Assembly (NCBI RefSeq): GCF_947495625.1
Contig: NZ_CANLZW010000025.1
Coordinates: 1 to 64,000 of the forward strand
From: an uncultured Cocleimonas sp.
Lineage (GTDB): Bacteria; Pseudomonadota; Gammaproteobacteria; Thiotrichales; Thiotrichaceae
Direction of reading: 5' to 3'
Length of the DNA: 64,000 nucleotides
Of the stretch, positions 26,442 through 36,590 are shown one piece after another. The notes beneath the pieces were generated by a model. It ran no database searches and was not told the origin of the DNA. It worked only from the letters and a program-made list of their open reading frames with translations. Both the position numbers and the translations under genes were made by a program. Position 1 is the first letter of the stretch; every line of letters starts with the position of its first letter.

Positions 26442-27629
26442 TTAATCTTTCCAGGTAATATAAATAATCGGAATCATTAATATTCCAAATCCTAGAACAA
26501 TAGGTGTGACAGAATCGTTATAAAAGCTGCCGATAAATGCCGCAATAATAACGGACATCAATGTACTGAAAGAACCAATCACAGAAGCAGCTGCACCAGC
26601 CACATGACCCACTTCCTCCATAGCCAGGCTATGCATATTGCCAAAAAGAATACCGAGGCAAAAGTAGGAAATACTGGCATAAATCAAGAAGCTCCAAAGT
26701 GGAACAGATGTATCGTTGAGCCAGATGTAAATCATATAAAAGCAGGACGCAAAAAACAGCAATATTGCGCCACGTAACACCATTTTATGCATCCCGATTT
26801 GTTCGACCAAACGTGAATTCACGAAGGAAGCGAACATCATCACCAAAGCTAAACTACCAAAATATAAAGCGAACCGATCGCCCAATTCAAAGTGTTCCTG
26901 AAATATCTGTTGAGCCGTACTCAAATAGGCCAATATCGCACCAAATGCGAGGCCTTCAGCAATCGTGAATTTCACCGCCTGCTTATTGCGCAATACTTCT
27001 TTTATAGATGCCCACGCCTGACTAAATGAGAATGGCACACGCTTTTCGATGGGCAATGTTTCTGGTAAACGGATCGAGAACCAGGCCCATGCGAATAACG
27101 CATAAACACCGAGCATGGCAAACACACCTTGCCAATTGGTCAGCATTAAAATGCCTTGCCCAATAAGTGGCGCGATTGCTGGTACCAACATAAACACCAT
27201 CATAATCAACGACATGATTTGCGCCATGCCACGGCCTTTGTATAAATCTCTGGTAATCGCTGTCGGTATAATTTGCGGCGCAGCAGCACCAAAGCCCTGT
27301 AACGCACGTCCAACGATTAACATACTAAAGCTACTCGCAAATATCGTGACTAAAGTACCAATCAGGAATATGGCAAACCCCACATAAACTGGTCGCTTGC
27401 GCCCAAAGCTATCGGATGCAATACCAAATACGAGAACACCGAAGCCATAACCCATTAAAATTGATGTAACGATAAACTGGCGATCATTTCCATCCTGAAC
27501 ACCAAATTCATTACTGATAAAAGATAAGGCAGGCAATATTGCATCAATCGCTAGCGCATCGACGGCAACGACGACGCTCATCAAAATGATGTATTCAATA
27601 CGCGAAAGCGCGTTAGCTGTCGTTTTCAT
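26442..27629 (-). CDS. Bcr/CflA-type multidrug efflux MFS transporter
   Basis: A 395-residue major facilitator with 12 helices. VVAVDALAIDAILPALSFI (helix 1) is the drug:H+ antiporter opening, GIASDSFGRKRPVYVG is the loop 2-3 signature, and GRALQGFGAAAPQIIPTAITRD resembles motif C/D of the Bcr family. A proton-driven exporter of small drugs or metabolites; the actual substrate is unknown. Followed by the SnoaL-like gene. Confidence 0.85.
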   Translation of the reverse strand: MKTTANALSRIEYIILMSVVVAVDALAIDAILPALSFISNEFGVQDGNDRQFIVTSILMGYGFGVLVFGIASDSFGRKRPVYVGFAIFLIGTLVTIFASSFSMLIVGRALQGFGAAAPQIIPTAITRDLYKGRGMAQIMSLIMMVFMLVPAIAPLIGQGILMLTNWQGVFAMLGVYALFAWAWFSIRLPETLPIEKRVPFSFSQAWASIKEVLRNKQAVKFTIAEGLAFGAILAYLSTAQQIFQEHFELGDRFALYFGSLALVMMFASFVNSRLVEQIGMHKMVLRGAILLFFASCFYMIYIWLNDTSVPLWSFLIYASISYFCLGILFGNMHSLAMEEVGHVAGAAASVIGSFSTLMSVIIAAFIGSFYNDSVTPIVLGFGILMIPIIYITWKD

Positions 27630-27759
27630 AAATGAGTAAAATCTCTGTTAACTTGAGTCGTTATCACTCAATAAATTCTTTGATAATAGGTGCGGAAAGT
27701 ATGGGGATGCCTTGCTCTTTTTACTACAAGGCTTAATGATTATTATCTAATGATATTGA

Positions 27760-28725
27760 CTACTTTTTAACGAGTGCACTATTTACTGAGTCCCAACACC
27801 AAAGTTTGTTAGAGGTTAAATGCACGCCACCAATCCAGCGATTGATTTCGGTTAATTCCAGCCAGTTTTTTTCTCCTGCCAAAACGGCTTCGCCCATGGA
27901 TGTGATGGTTAATTCATGAGCGGGAGATGGTGGTCTTTCCCAGTCCATTCCCTCGGGTAGCTTTAACAATGGTGGCGTAGACTCTAACAAATCCTGAATA
28001 ATCATCCAGAAGCTGGAATCTCCCATAAACATTCGATCTTCTAATGTTTGAGAAGCAGCAAACACTTTCCCCGGTTTGGTTTCACCTTCGGCGATGACTT
28101 TCAACGCTTGCTCAGCAGTGCGGGTCAAACCGTTTTTGATACTCGGATATTCTTCTAACTGCCTGATAATCGCTCCCTCTAAAAAAGGTAATACCGATGT
28201 ATCTGTTGAAAGTAGTCCCAACCAATTCGCGGGATTAGGCGATCGAAAAGCCGCCCAGGCCTTACTTGATAAGCTCAAATGCTCAGGTTTTATTGCCACT
28301 TCATACTGGAATAAATCAGCCATTTCTTCGGGCGAATGCATTCCCAGATATTGATCTACACAAATAATGGAAAGCTGGGTGCTATTAACAGGCTGGTTTT
28401 GCTCGAACCAATCCAGTATTTGAATAATCTGTAATTGATCATAAAGATCGTGTTCAAACCAGAGAATCACTTTGTCATAGCTTTCAAATGACTTAAGCGT
28501 GTCATCTCTTTCAATAAAAGAGGATCTGATATTTTCAAGTTTACCCCAACCACAATCAACGATGAATTGTGTGCGGACTTCTGAAAGCTCTTCCAAAGAA
28601 AGCCCCTCGGGCACAGGACCATCATGCAACACATCGCGCCACGGAAGAAAATCTCCAGCAATACCCGCCTGTTGCATAATGCTTACAGCGGAATCACCAT
28701 TAGTTATATTTAATATTTTTTTCAT
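27760..28725 (-). CDS. DUF1835-domain protein
   Basis: A 321-residue cytoplasmic protein. The N-terminal 120 residues (ILNITNGDSAVSIMQQAGIAGDFLPWRDVLHDGPVPEGL) are typical of DUF1835, with ILWFEHDLYDQLQ following; the C-terminal part resembles its usual DUF3658-like partner. No biochemical function is established. ATG 28725 is chosen because the family motif starts there; the longer reading adds 14 unlikely residues. Monocistronic. Confidence 0.75.
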   Translation of the reverse strand: MKKILNITNGDSAVSIMQQAGIAGDFLPWRDVLHDGPVPEGLSLEELSEVRTQFIVDCGWGKLENIRSSFIERDDTLKSFESYDKVILWFEHDLYDQLQIIQILDWFEQNQPVNSTQLSIICVDQYLGMHSPEEMADLFQYEVAIKPEHLSLSSKAWAAFRSPNPANWLGLLSTDTSVLPFLEGAIIRQLEEYPSIKNGLTRTAEQALKVIAEGETKPGKVFAASQTLEDRMFMGDSSFWMIIQDLLESTPPLLKLPEGMDWERPPSPAHELTITSMGEAVLAGEKNWLELTEINRWIGGVHLTSNKLWCWDSVNSALVKK

Positions 28726-28773
28726 TTGATAGCGGCATATAAAGTGAGTGATTTGATTATAGAACAATCAAAG

Positions 28774-28802
28774 AGTCACCCCCCTACTTTAAGCCTGTTT
28801 TT
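28774..28802 (+). repeat. C-run repeat, copy 12 (short form)
   Basis: GTCACCCCCCTACTTTAAGCC and T-run, upstream of the DUF1835 gene and antisense to both flanking genes. It is the last copy before the 12.7-kb repeat-free interval. Confidence 0.86.
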
Positions 28803-28840
28803 AGTATTAATGGTGAATAAATATAAGAATCACAGACACA

Positions 28841-28864
28841 AAAAAGCCCGAATTTTCGGGCTTA
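28841..28864 (-). terminator. Terminator of the catabolic operon
   Basis: Minus-strand AAGCCCG-AAAATT-CGGGCTT followed by T residues, about 80 bp after the thiolase stop codon. It marks the 3' end of the 13-gene operon. Confidence 0.88.
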
Positions 28865-28946
28865 AACAATTATGTTATTTATGAATTCACATATTCTCAT
28901 TTTAAGATTTCATAACTATGCTTTAACCTTCCAGGACATTAAGGAA

Positions 28947-30167
28947 TTACCTTTTTAGATTTACTTGTGTATTTTCTAAAAGCACTCCCACGCCTTGACC
29001 GCCACCAACACACAATACTGCAACACCATATTGCTTATCCATAGTCTTCAACATCTGTGCAAGTTGTCCAATTAGACGGGTACCACTAGCGCCAAGTGGA
29101 TGGCCAATCGCAATCGCCCCGCCATATATATTCACACAATTATCGTCCAAACCGAAATGCTTGATAGCCATTAATGGCACCACGGCAAACGCCTCATTAA
29201 TTTCCCACAGGTCAATACTCTCTGCATCCAATTTAGCAATAGTGAGGAGCTTCTCTATTGCAGGGACTACACCGTAGCCCATTCGCTCTGGGTCTACGCC
29301 AACACTACAGGCAGTGACAATTTTCATCACAGGATCAACTCCATGATCCTTACACGCCTGATCAGACATGAGCGTTAAAAGTGCGGCCCCCGACGTCAAT
29401 GGCGAACTATTCCCAGCAGTTACCCGGCCATTTTCACTAAATGCTGGACGCAGTGTCTGTAGTTTCTCAAAGGTAGATTCGGCTCGAATATTGACATCAT
29501 AATCCAATAAAGGAATACCATTATTATCATAGATTGGGACGATGGTATCCGTTAATAATCCATCACGTTGGTTTTTAGCAGCACGTTGATGAGATCGGTA
29601 AGCGTAGTGATCCATATCCTCTCTACTGATATCAAACTCTATCGCTACTGCCTCAGCCGTCAGTCCCATATTCATCGCGACATCCATCTGGGTATCGGGA
29701 TGGCCTTTATGGATTAAAGCACTGTCTGGCACGGTTAATACGCCTTCATTAAACAGTGTTGGCCCCATAGGAATGTGGCTCATGTGTTCATAGCCACCAC
29801 AAAATACCGTATCAGCACCACCGTTCAGAACTGCTTGCGTGCCTTCGATGACAGCGGCCATACCCGATGCACATTGTTGTTCTACTTGCTTTGATGCGCA
29901 GCTATAAGGCAATTGGCTCAACATAACCGGATAACGAGCACCAAAGCTCCACTGCTCTTTCACCGGAAACGCACAACCCACAAACAGCTCATTAATGGAG
30001 CTACTGGGGTAGGATGCCTTTTCTAAAGAATGATTGATAAGCTGAGCAAGGATGTCCTGCGCTGAAAGTTCAGCGTAGGCATCCACTTCTTCTTTATACG
30101 GATGCGCCTTTGAAAACGGACTTCGACAGTAATCCACTATCCAAACCGCTTCACTGGTTCTAATCAT
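28947..30167 (-). CDS. Thiolase (acetyl-CoA acyltransferase)
   Basis: A 406-residue thiolase that splits a 3-oxoacyl-CoA with CoA into acetyl-CoA and a shorter acyl-CoA, or runs the reverse reaction. Nucleophile Cys99 (EQQCASGMAAV), His356 (GGAIAIGHPLGASGTR) and Cys386 (VLCVGGGQG) are all in place. The ATG at 30167 overlaps the M20 gene stop by four bases (ATGA), which decides the start. Last gene of the operon. With the two CoA-transferase subunits it forms a standard 3-oxoacid breakdown set. Confidence 0.9.
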   Translation of the reverse strand: MIRTSEAVWIVDYCRSPFSKAHPYKEEVDAYAELSAQDILAQLINHSLEKASYPSSSINELFVGCAFPVKEQWSFGARYPVMLSQLPYSCASKQVEQQCASGMAAVIEGTQAVLNGGADTVFCGGYEHMSHIPMGPTLFNEGVLTVPDSALIHKGHPDTQMDVAMNMGLTAEAVAIEFDISREDMDHYAYRSHQRAAKNQRDGLLTDTIVPIYDNNGIPLLDYDVNIRAESTFEKLQTLRPAFSENGRVTAGNSSPLTSGAALLTLMSDQACKDHGVDPVMKIVTACSVGVDPERMGYGVVPAIEKLLTIAKLDAESIDLWEINEAFAVVPLMAIKHFGLDDNCVNIYGGAIAIGHPLGASGTRLIGQLAQMLKTMDKQYGVAVLCVGGGQGVGVLLENTQVNLKR

Positions 30168-31438
30168 GATTGACTCACGTTGCACCAGCTCATAATGAAC
30201 AGGGCATAGGTTTTTAGGGTATGACGAATTGACTCAATATTGACCCGCTCATCAATGCCGTGGATATTCTCAGCAACTGGTCCATAGCAGGTTCCAGCCG
30301 TGCTGTCATAACAATGGAATGCGCGAAGATCCGTGGTACAAGTGGCGAAGTAATATTCGGGTTCTTGTTGAAGTAAATCAAAGTGACAGGATGAAAGTGT
30401 CTGGATACCAGCATGCGCTAAATCAACCAAATGACCTTCTGAACGAAAGCCTTCAAAGCGTAATGTCATTTTACCTGCTTTGCTATTGCTGAGCTGTTGT
30501 TGTACTGGTGCTAAGGCATCACTGATAAGCTGCATAATAATATTACTCGGCATTTCTGGCGGGAAGCCAATTCTCCCTTCTAACTCAGCATAAGCTGGCA
30601 CACTGGAGGCCCAGTTTCCACCTTGTATTTTACCAATATTAAGATTGTAGGGATGATCCATCTCTGAATACGGTTTAATGTGGTTAAACTCAGTATTGAG
30701 TCTTTCTTCTAGAAGCTTCAATGCTTTAATAGCTGGATTTAAAGCCTCTATAGCGTTCACGCCTGCGGCAGTATTTAGCACATGCGCAGGTTTACCGTAC
30801 AACCTGACCTTAAACCAGATCACACCTATCTGACCGCTGTATATCTGTGCACCAAATGGTTCTGGAATCATCACAAAATCGCCTGTATGCCCCGCATGCA
30901 CACAAGCTAGTGCACCATTACCCGTACATTCTTCCTCAATAACGGTTTGAATGCTAAGAGGTGACTTAATGTTAAAACCGAGACGTTGAATAGCATGCAC
31001 CGCATAAATCATCGCTGCCACCCCCGACTGCATATCCCCAGCACCGCGCCCATATAGCCAACCGTCTTTTTGATAGCTTATACTCGGGGCTTGCGACCAC
31101 ATCTCAACTGGTTCGGCGGGCACTACATCAATGTGTCCATTGAACACCAACGATCGTCCTTCCTCGCCTTTGTTTAAGCTGGAGATCAGATTATACTTGT
31201 TCTCGTAATCCCAAGGGACTGGGGCAAAAAGTTCATGAGCATGCAAATCCGCATTATTCAGTGTTACACGTTCCGGTGACAAATTGAGAGACTGTAAACG
31301 CGCCTCAACTACGTTTAAGACACCTTGCTCATTATTCAGCACCGCATATTCGCCCACCATATCCTGAGTGAAATTAATGACGTCATCAAAGATCGCATCG
31401 CAGCTATTCAGAACCTTTTGCTTTGTCTCGACATCCAT
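30164..31438 (-). CDS. M20-family deacylase/peptidase (ArgE/DapE/ACY1 type)
   Basis: A 424-residue zinc hydrolase. Metal/catalytic residues: His102 and Asp104 (FNGHIDVVP), Asp135 (GRGAGDMQSG), Glu pair near 168-170 (VIEEECTGNG). The central dimerisation (lid) domain is at about 215-330. Family members remove acyl groups from N-acyl amino acids or cut dipeptides. It is the second deacylase of this operon besides the HDAC-fold enzyme, so the pathway substrate probably carries N-acyl groups (inference). No signal peptide. Three bases after the CoA-transferase B gene. Confidence 0.88.
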   Translation of the reverse strand: MDVETKQKVLNSCDAIFDDVINFTQDMVGEYAVLNNEQGVLNVVEARLQSLNLSPERVTLNNADLHAHELFAPVPWDYENKYNLISSLNKGEEGRSLVFNGHIDVVPAEPVEMWSQAPSISYQKDGWLYGRGAGDMQSGVAAMIYAVHAIQRLGFNIKSPLSIQTVIEEECTGNGALACVHAGHTGDFVMIPEPFGAQIYSGQIGVIWFKVRLYGKPAHVLNTAAGVNAIEALNPAIKALKLLEERLNTEFNHIKPYSEMDHPYNLNIGKIQGGNWASSVPAYAELEGRIGFPPEMPSNIIMQLISDALAPVQQQLSNSKAGKMTLRFEGFRSEGHLVDLAHAGIQTLSSCHFDLLQQEPEYYFATCTTDLRAFHCYDSTAGTCYGPVAENIHGIDERVNIESIRHTLKTYALFIMSWCNVSQS

Positions 31439-31441
31439 CTT

Positions 31442-32098
31442 CTAAAACTCCCGTATATCATCTGCGAAATGAAGCTCAGCATCTGTAATCTCAATCAGTT
31501 GTGCTTTGCTTAATCCCTCTGCGATTTCACGGACCAACAAGCCTTGCTCCGTCACATCAATCACTGCACAATCGGATATGATTCGATTAACGCAATGCTT
31601 GGCAGTCAAAGGCAGTGTGCAGGTTTTTTTAATCTTACTCACCCCGTATTTATCTTGATGGGTGGTTAAGACAATCAGCTTTTTAGTGGATTGAGCGAGT
31701 TCCATAGCACCACCGATACCGGGAATAAACTTTCCAGGAATTTTCCAGTTAGCTAAATCACCACTGGCATCGACTTCAAACGCACCCAACATACACAAAT
31801 CAAGACGTTGGCTTCTAATCATGCCAAACGATATGGCACTATCAAAAAAGCTCGCACCATTCACCGTTGACACATAAGCACCACCAGCATCAATCAACAT
31901 AGGATTCATCTGTTCACGTGGAGCTTGTTGTCCAATCCCTAGTACGCCATTTTCTGAATGAATAAAGGGGAAAATATTTGGGTCAACAAAGCCCAACACC
32001 TGACTGGGCAATCCTATTCCTAAATTCACATAACAGCCGTCCCATAGCTCTAATGCTGCCCTTTGCAAAAGGCGTGTTATTGGTTTATTTTCAGACAT
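31442..32098 (-). CDS. 3-oxoacid CoA-transferase, subunit B
   Basis: A 218-residue beta subunit of a family I CoA-transferase (AtoA, PcaJ, ScoB type). The catalytic glutamate is Glu49 in HSENGVLGIG, and GGAMELA follows near residue 130. It moves CoA from a donor such as succinyl-CoA or acetyl-CoA to a 3-oxo acid. Its start overlaps the end of the A subunit gene by 8 bases, indicating coupled translation of the two subunits. Sequence alone does not separate acetoacetate from 3-oxoadipate specificity. Confidence 0.9.
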   Translation of the reverse strand: MSENKPITRLLQRAALELWDGCYVNLGIGLPSQVLGFVDPNIFPFIHSENGVLGIGQQAPREQMNPMLIDAGGAYVSTVNGASFFDSAISFGMIRSQRLDLCMLGAFEVDASGDLANWKIPGKFIPGIGGAMELAQSTKKLIVLTTHQDKYGVSKIKKTCTLPLTAKHCVNRIISDCAVIDVTEQGLLVREIAEGLSKAQLIEITDAELHFADDIREF

Positions 32099-32786
32099 GG
32101 ATATGATGCTCCATAAGCTGATAGCTCTTACTTAAGTTATTCATAATGCAAAGTTGATCGACGAATATTCCGGGTGTATGAATAGCATCTGGAGCCAACG
32201 CGTCTTCTGAACAGTTAGCCGTCTCGACAATCACTTGTTTCGCAGCCATCGCCATCAGCGGGTTAAAATTCATTGCCGTGGCGTTATAACGCAGATTGCC
32301 ATAACGATCCGCCACCTCTGCGTGGATCAATGCAAAATCAGCTTGAATCGCTCTTTCAACCTTATAGACTTCTCCGTCAATGGTTGTCAGCGATTCGGAA
32401 GCAGTTATTTCCGTATCAAGACCTATTTTGCTTAAAAAAGCCGGTAGTCCAACGCCTTTACAACGGATGCGCTCAGCCAACATGCCTTGGGGGACGAATT
32501 CGACATCGATCTCCTCATTCTTCATTTTATCAATAGCATGACGATTTAAACCTAAATGAGAAGTGATCAAGCGGCTTACCTGTCCCGACTCAAGAAGCTT
32601 GCTAATGCCGATATGCGCTTCATTGGCATCATTTTTAATCAGTGTCAGATTTTTACTGCCATATTCCACTAAAGCATCGATAAGGGTAAAGGGCGTGCCA
32701 GGCGAGCCAAATCCACCCACCATAATTGTCGCACCATCTCCGATACCCGATATTGCCTGCCTTATATCTATCATTTTATTTTTCAT
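32091..32786 (-). CDS. 3-oxoacid CoA-transferase, subunit A
   Basis: A 231-residue alpha subunit with the CoA-binding glycine loop VGGFGSPGTP (23-32) and the family segment VEFVPQGMLAERIRCKGVGLPAFL (about 97-120). Partner of the B subunit downstream. Some residues near 75-95 (ITSHLGLNRHAIDKM) differ from the common GLNPE pattern, which may reflect another substrate. Start ATG 32786 is 35 bp after the aminotransferase gene. Confidence 0.9.
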   Translation of the reverse strand: MKNKMIDIRQAISGIGDGATIMVGGFGSPGTPFTLIDALVEYGSKNLTLIKNDANEAHIGISKLLESGQVSRLITSHLGLNRHAIDKMKNEEIDVEFVPQGMLAERIRCKGVGLPAFLSKIGLDTEITASESLTTIDGEVYKVERAIQADFALIHAEVADRYGNLRYNATAMNFNPLMAMAAKQVIVETANCSEDALAPDAIHTPGIFVDQLCIMNNLSKSYQLMEHHIHV

Positions 32787-32821
32787 ATAAATCCCGGTAA
32801 ATGGTATGTAAGAAACTTCTT

Positions 32822-34183
32822 TTAGTGCTTCTCTAAAAAATCTTGGGTATTACGAAGTGCAACATCCAGTTTTTGAACGATTTCATTGCGAATTTCGTCG
32901 TCTAAAATAAGCGGTGGTGTAATTAGAATGTGATCACCTTTTGTCCCATCTAAACAACGTCGTGGATACACTAAAAGCCCTTGGGCCTTTGCCTCGGTTG
33001 TGACTATGGAGAAAACATTAAGCTCTGCGGGGAAAGGTTCTTTCGTTGCCTGATCTTGTACGAACTCCATGGCCAGCAATAATCCTTCACCACGTACGTC
33101 ACCGATAATTGAATGGCGCTGCTGGAGTTCCAATAACTGTGCTTTAAGTTTGCCCCCTTGCCTGCGGACATTATCAAGGATGTTTTCATGCTCCATTGCA
33201 TTCAATACACCGATCGCGGTCGCACAAGCTAATGGATTACCTGCGTAAGTATGACCGTGCATAAAACCGCCGGAGTTCATCACTGCATCGGTAATTTTGC
33301 TTTTAGCCAGCATTGCACCGACAGGGTAATAACCCGCACCGAGCCCTTTCGCCAGCGCCATAATATCTGGAACAACGTCCACAGACTGCCAGCAATACCA
33401 GACACCCGTTCGACCAGCACCTGTCATTACTTCATCCATAATAAGTAACGCACCAATTTCGTCGCACAAGTTTCGAAGTCCGCTAAGGTAGCGTTTACTC
33501 AATACCCGTGCTCCGGTACTCGCACCACCAATCGGCTCTACTATGATGCCTGCAACGGTATCGCCACCCTCTTCAAATATCGCTTTACGAGCAAGGCGCA
33601 GCATTTCATCATCATGGGCGTCATCTGAATCTTCCTTCTTTCGGTAGTAACTAGGCCCCTCGATATGAATTGATTTTTGCGTGACAGCTTCAAAGGGTTT
33701 TTCGAGCGGTGTATAGGCTGTCACACTCAATGCACCAAGCGTACTGCCATGATACGAAGGGCGTAATGACACGAACCGACTCCGTTGTTTCTGGCCTGTG
33801 GCATAGTAGTACTGAATAGCCAGTTTTAACGCAGACTCAACCGCTTCAGACCCGCTACCGACAAAGTAGACCTTATCGAGTTTATTGTTCGCCAAACCGA
33901 CAAGCTTATACGCTAAGTCTATCGCTACCTGACTTTCAAACTGTGTTCGGTAGGTGAAACTGACCTTGTCCATTTGCTCCTGAATAGCGCGTTTAATACC
34001 GGCATGGTTATGCCCCATATTCACACTAATCGCACCACTACAGCCATCAATATAGACATTACCTTCGGTATCCCAAATTCTGCAACCCTCTGCTTTGGCA
34101 ACTAAAGGGAGCTCTACATCAGTTTGATAAAAGAGTGGCGAATACGAATCAGCCATCAAGTTTTCTGTTTTATCTTTTTCCAT
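32822..34183 (-). CDS. Class III (omega) aminotransferase
   Basis: A 453-residue PLP-dependent aminotransferase. PLP lysine Lys279 in MALAKGLGAGYYP, Asp250 in LLIMDEVMTGAGRTG, phosphate-binding GSGSEAVESALK (109-120), and YHGSTLGALS. Class III enzymes act on omega- or beta-amino groups or on amines. A beta-amino acid would give a 3-oxo acid, the substrate type of the CoA-transferase next to it (inference). ATG 34183 is chosen: GGGAG lies six bases upstream and it overlaps the GNAT stop as TAATG. Confidence 0.92.
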   Translation of the reverse strand: MEKDKTENLMADSYSPLFYQTDVELPLVAKAEGCRIWDTEGNVYIDGCSGAISVNMGHNHAGIKRAIQEQMDKVSFTYRTQFESQVAIDLAYKLVGLANNKLDKVYFVGSGSEAVESALKLAIQYYYATGQKQRSRFVSLRPSYHGSTLGALSVTAYTPLEKPFEAVTQKSIHIEGPSYYRKKEDSDDAHDDEMLRLARKAIFEEGGDTVAGIIVEPIGGASTGARVLSKRYLSGLRNLCDEIGALLIMDEVMTGAGRTGVWYCWQSVDVVPDIMALAKGLGAGYYPVGAMLAKSKITDAVMNSGGFMHGHTYAGNPLACATAIGVLNAMEHENILDNVRRQGGKLKAQLLELQQRHSIIGDVRGEGLLLAMEFVQDQATKEPFPAELNVFSIVTTEAKAQGLLVYPRRCLDGTKGDHILITPPLILDDEIRNEIVQKLDVALRNTQDFLEKH

Positions 34184-34668
34184 TAACATCTCCCGACAAG
34201 TCCCTGAAAAGATGCACCATCCAACGCGGCATATCTCTCGCGCTCACCTATTTTAAAGCCCATCGATTGATAGTATTTAACGGCTTTTATATTGTCGTTA
34301 TAAACACTGAGTGTCATATGTGTTGCGTTCCATTGCTCTGAACTGGCTCTTGAAACGTATTGTAATAGCTTATTGGCGACACCTTTTTCGCGGGCAGGCT
34401 TGTCGACCCAGAGATCTTGCAAGTAGACACCAGGCTCTCCCCTTGTCGTGGAAAAGGTAGGGAAGTAGATAGTAAATCCAACTGCCGTTTCGTCAGATTC
34501 TGCAATCGCGCAGTGAAAACGCTTTTCAGGACCAAAGCCATATTGAGCAATAGCCTCTTGACTCCCCCGATAAACATCTGTGTCCCCAATATCTATCACA
34601 AGCTTATAGAGCATGTCTGCAATCAGCTTCGAATCTCGAAGCTCTGTAATACGTAATGTAATCTCCAT
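34183..34668 (-). CDS. GNAT-family N-acetyltransferase
   Basis: A 161-residue acetyltransferase. The acetyl-CoA site is seen in LQDLWVDKPAREKGVANKLLQY (motif A, R/Q-x-x-G-x-G/A variant) and the later LSVYNDNIKAVKYYQSMGF (motif B). The N-terminus ITLRITELRDSKLIADML is typical. An acetyltransferase inside an operon that also holds deacetylases may detoxify or recycle an amine intermediate (inference). Coupled to the aminotransferase gene by TAATG. Confidence 0.85.
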   Translation of the reverse strand: MEITLRITELRDSKLIADMLYKLVIDIGDTDVYRGSQEAIAQYGFGPEKRFHCAIAESDETAVGFTIYFPTFSTTRGEPGVYLQDLWVDKPAREKGVANKLLQYVSRASSEQWNATHMTLSVYNDNIKAVKYYQSMGFKIGERERYAALDGASFQGLVGRC

Positions 34669-34700
34669 CGCCTCGTCTCCTCAACGGTAATAAGCGAGCT

Positions 34701-35045
34701 TTATTTCGCGGCAATAATAATAATTTCTACCTTATAGTCCGGTGTTGCTAGTTTTGCTTCACCACATGCTCTTCCGGGTGCGTGACCTTCGGGTACCCAA
34801 CTATCCCAAACTTCATTCATCTCTGCGAAATCATCCATACTCGCTAGCCAAATTGTAGCTTGTAAAATTTTGGTTTTGTCGCTACCTGCTTCGGCTAGAA
34901 GCTTATCAACATTCGCGAGCATCGTACGCGTTTGCTGAGCAATATCTTCCTCCGGACCACCGACTTGTCCGGCAAGATAAATAGTTTCGTTATGTATCAC
35001 CATTTGGCTCATACGAGTATTAGTGTTGAATCGTTGAATTGTCAT
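34701..35045 (-). CDS. RidA-family enamine/imine deaminase
   Basis: A 114-residue Rid/YjgF protein. The conserved Arg is in GRACGEAKLA (near residue 93), with the acidic residue in the C-terminal VEIIIIAAK strand and YLAGQVGG early. Rid proteins hydrolyse reactive enamines/imines made by PLP or FAD enzymes, which fits the aminotransferase and FAD oxidoreductase of this operon. GRAC differs from the canonical RxxP-E of archetypal RidA, so it may belong to another Rid subgroup. Confidence 0.87.
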   Translation of the reverse strand: MTIQRFNTNTRMSQMVIHNETIYLAGQVGGPEEDIAQQTRTMLANVDKLLAEAGSDKTKILQATIWLASMDDFAEMNEVWDSWVPEGHAPGRACGEAKLATPDYKVEIIIIAAK

Positions 35046-35124
35046 TTGTTTTCCAATTGTTGTTAAATTTTGTTGGCTGATGTTTTCGCAAACTTGATAA
35101 GTCTTTGATATCCCTCGCTGCCTT

Positions 35125-35919
35125 TTATTGTTGTTGTAAATGTTTCTTTAGAAATTCCCTGGTGCGTTCTTCCTTAGGGTTGGAGAACAACTGTTCCGGT
35201 GGACCTTGCTCGCATACGACCCCTTGATCCATAAATAATACATGGTCAGAAACCTCACTGGCGAAATTCATTTCGTGGGTAACAATTAACATCGTCATAT
35301 GTTCACTCGCCAATTGCTTCATCACCAAATTTACTTCTTCCACTAATTCAGGATCAAGTGCAGATGTTGCTTCATCGAAAAGCATCACCTTTGGCTGCAT
35401 TGCTAAGGCACGAGCAATTGCTACACGTTGTTTTTGTCCACCCGACAGATGTGAAGGGTAAGTATCTGCTTTGGCTTCTAAACCAACTTTTTCTAGAAGC
35501 TCCATGCAAAATTCTGTGGCTTCACTTTTCCCAATGCCTTTTAGTTTCATAGGCGCTAAACGTACATTATCCATAGTGGACAAATGAGGGAACAAGTTAA
35601 ATTGCTGAAACACCATACCCATATTTTGGCGTACTGAATTTATATGGTTTTCAAATGCCAAGCCTTTCATACCCGGTTGATTTACGCGTACTCCGTCGAG
35701 CCAGATTTCTCCATCATCAATGGTTTCAAGATGATTAATTGAGCGTAATAAGGTGCTTTTACCTGAACCAGATGAACCGATAATTGACACTATTTGTCCG
35801 CGTTGCACCTGCAAATCAATGCCTTTAAGAACTTTGAGTTCTCCAAAAGCCTTTTTAACATTAATAATGTCTAACATTAATCCCGTGTTTGCATGATCAT
35901 CTTTTGAATTGCTGTCCAT
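35125..35919 (-). CDS. Polar amino-acid ABC transporter, ATPase subunit
   Basis: A 264-residue ATPase of the GlnQ/HisP class. Walker [10 protein letters not shown] (48-56), Q-loop in [10 protein letters not shown] (about 102-111), signature LSGGQ (158-162), Walker [13 protein letters not shown] (180-191), switch His in IVTHEM. It powers the two permeases encoded just upstream. Its ATG overlaps the permease stop as TAATG; an internal ATG (35877) starts at the conserved domain and is the alternative. Confidence 0.93.
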   Translation of the reverse strand: MDSNSKDDHANTGLMLDIINVKKAFGELKVLKGIDLQVQRGQIVSIIGSSGSGKSTLLRSINHLETIDDGEIWLDGVRVNQPGMKGLAFENHINSVRQNMGMVFQQFNLFPHLSTMDNVRLAPMKLKGIGKSEATEFCMELLEKVGLEAKADTYPSHLSGGQKQRVAIARALAMQPKVMLFDEATSALDPELVEEVNLVMKQLASEHMTMLIVTHEMNFASEVSDHVLFMDQGVVCEQGPPEQLFSNPKEERTREFLKKHLQQQ

Positions 35920-36575
35920 TATCTTCTGCCCTCAAGTTTCTTCTCAAACCGGTTCAAGCTAGTCTCCATGATCAGGTTAAGAATGTAATAGATTACCGCC
36001 ACCGAGATATAAAACTCAAAAGGCCGGAAAGTGTTAGCAATTTCGAACTGGGCATTAAGTACCAGTTCGGCAACACCAATAACCGAAAGTACCGATGTAT
36101 CTTTCAGCATAATGATCATATTATTGCCCAATTGTGGCAATGCACGATTAACCGCTTGTGGCACAATAAAAAACCATAAGGTTTGCATACGGCCAAACCC
36201 TAAAGATCTCGCAGCTTCATTTTGCCCTTTCTCAATGGATTCTATAGTTGCACGAAAAATATCAGCGTTGTAAGCCATGTAGTGAATACCTAGCCCTAGG
36301 ATGCCTGTAAGCATTGCGGGTATCAAAATACCTATCTGCCCCAACCCAAAGAATAACAAATACAATTGCAGCAGTAGTGGCGTACCCATGAACAACCATA
36401 TAAAGAAACGCAACGGATAGCTGAAAGCCTTGTTACCATAAAGTGTAGTTAGTGCTACCGCTAGCCCTCCTACGAGAGAGAGGATGCCTGAGAGCACCGC
36501 AATTAAAATAGTATATCCAGCACCTGTAAGCAGGGTTTCGTAGTTTTCAAAAACTGGAGTAAAATCAAAATTCAT
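35919..36575 (-). CDS. Polar amino-acid ABC transporter, permease subunit 2
   Basis: A 218-residue HisM/GlnP-type permease with about five helices. The ATPase-contact loop [22 protein letters not shown] (about 130-151) carries the EAA-x3-G motif. The N-terminal part [19 protein letters not shown] is the usual PAAT opening. Fifteen bases after permease 1; together they form the heterodimeric channel. Confidence 0.92.
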   Translation of the reverse strand: MNFDFTPVFENYETLLTGAGYTILIAVLSGILSLVGGLAVALTTLYGNKAFSYPLRFFIWLFMGTPLLLQLYLLFFGLGQIGILIPAMLTGILGLGIHYMAYNADIFRATIESIEKGQNEAARSLGFGRMQTLWFFIVPQAVNRALPQLGNNMIIMLKDTSVLSVIGVAELVLNAQFEIANTFRPFEFYISVAVIYYILNLIMETSLNRFEKKLEGRR

Positions 36576-36590
36576 AATAGGTTCCTCCAG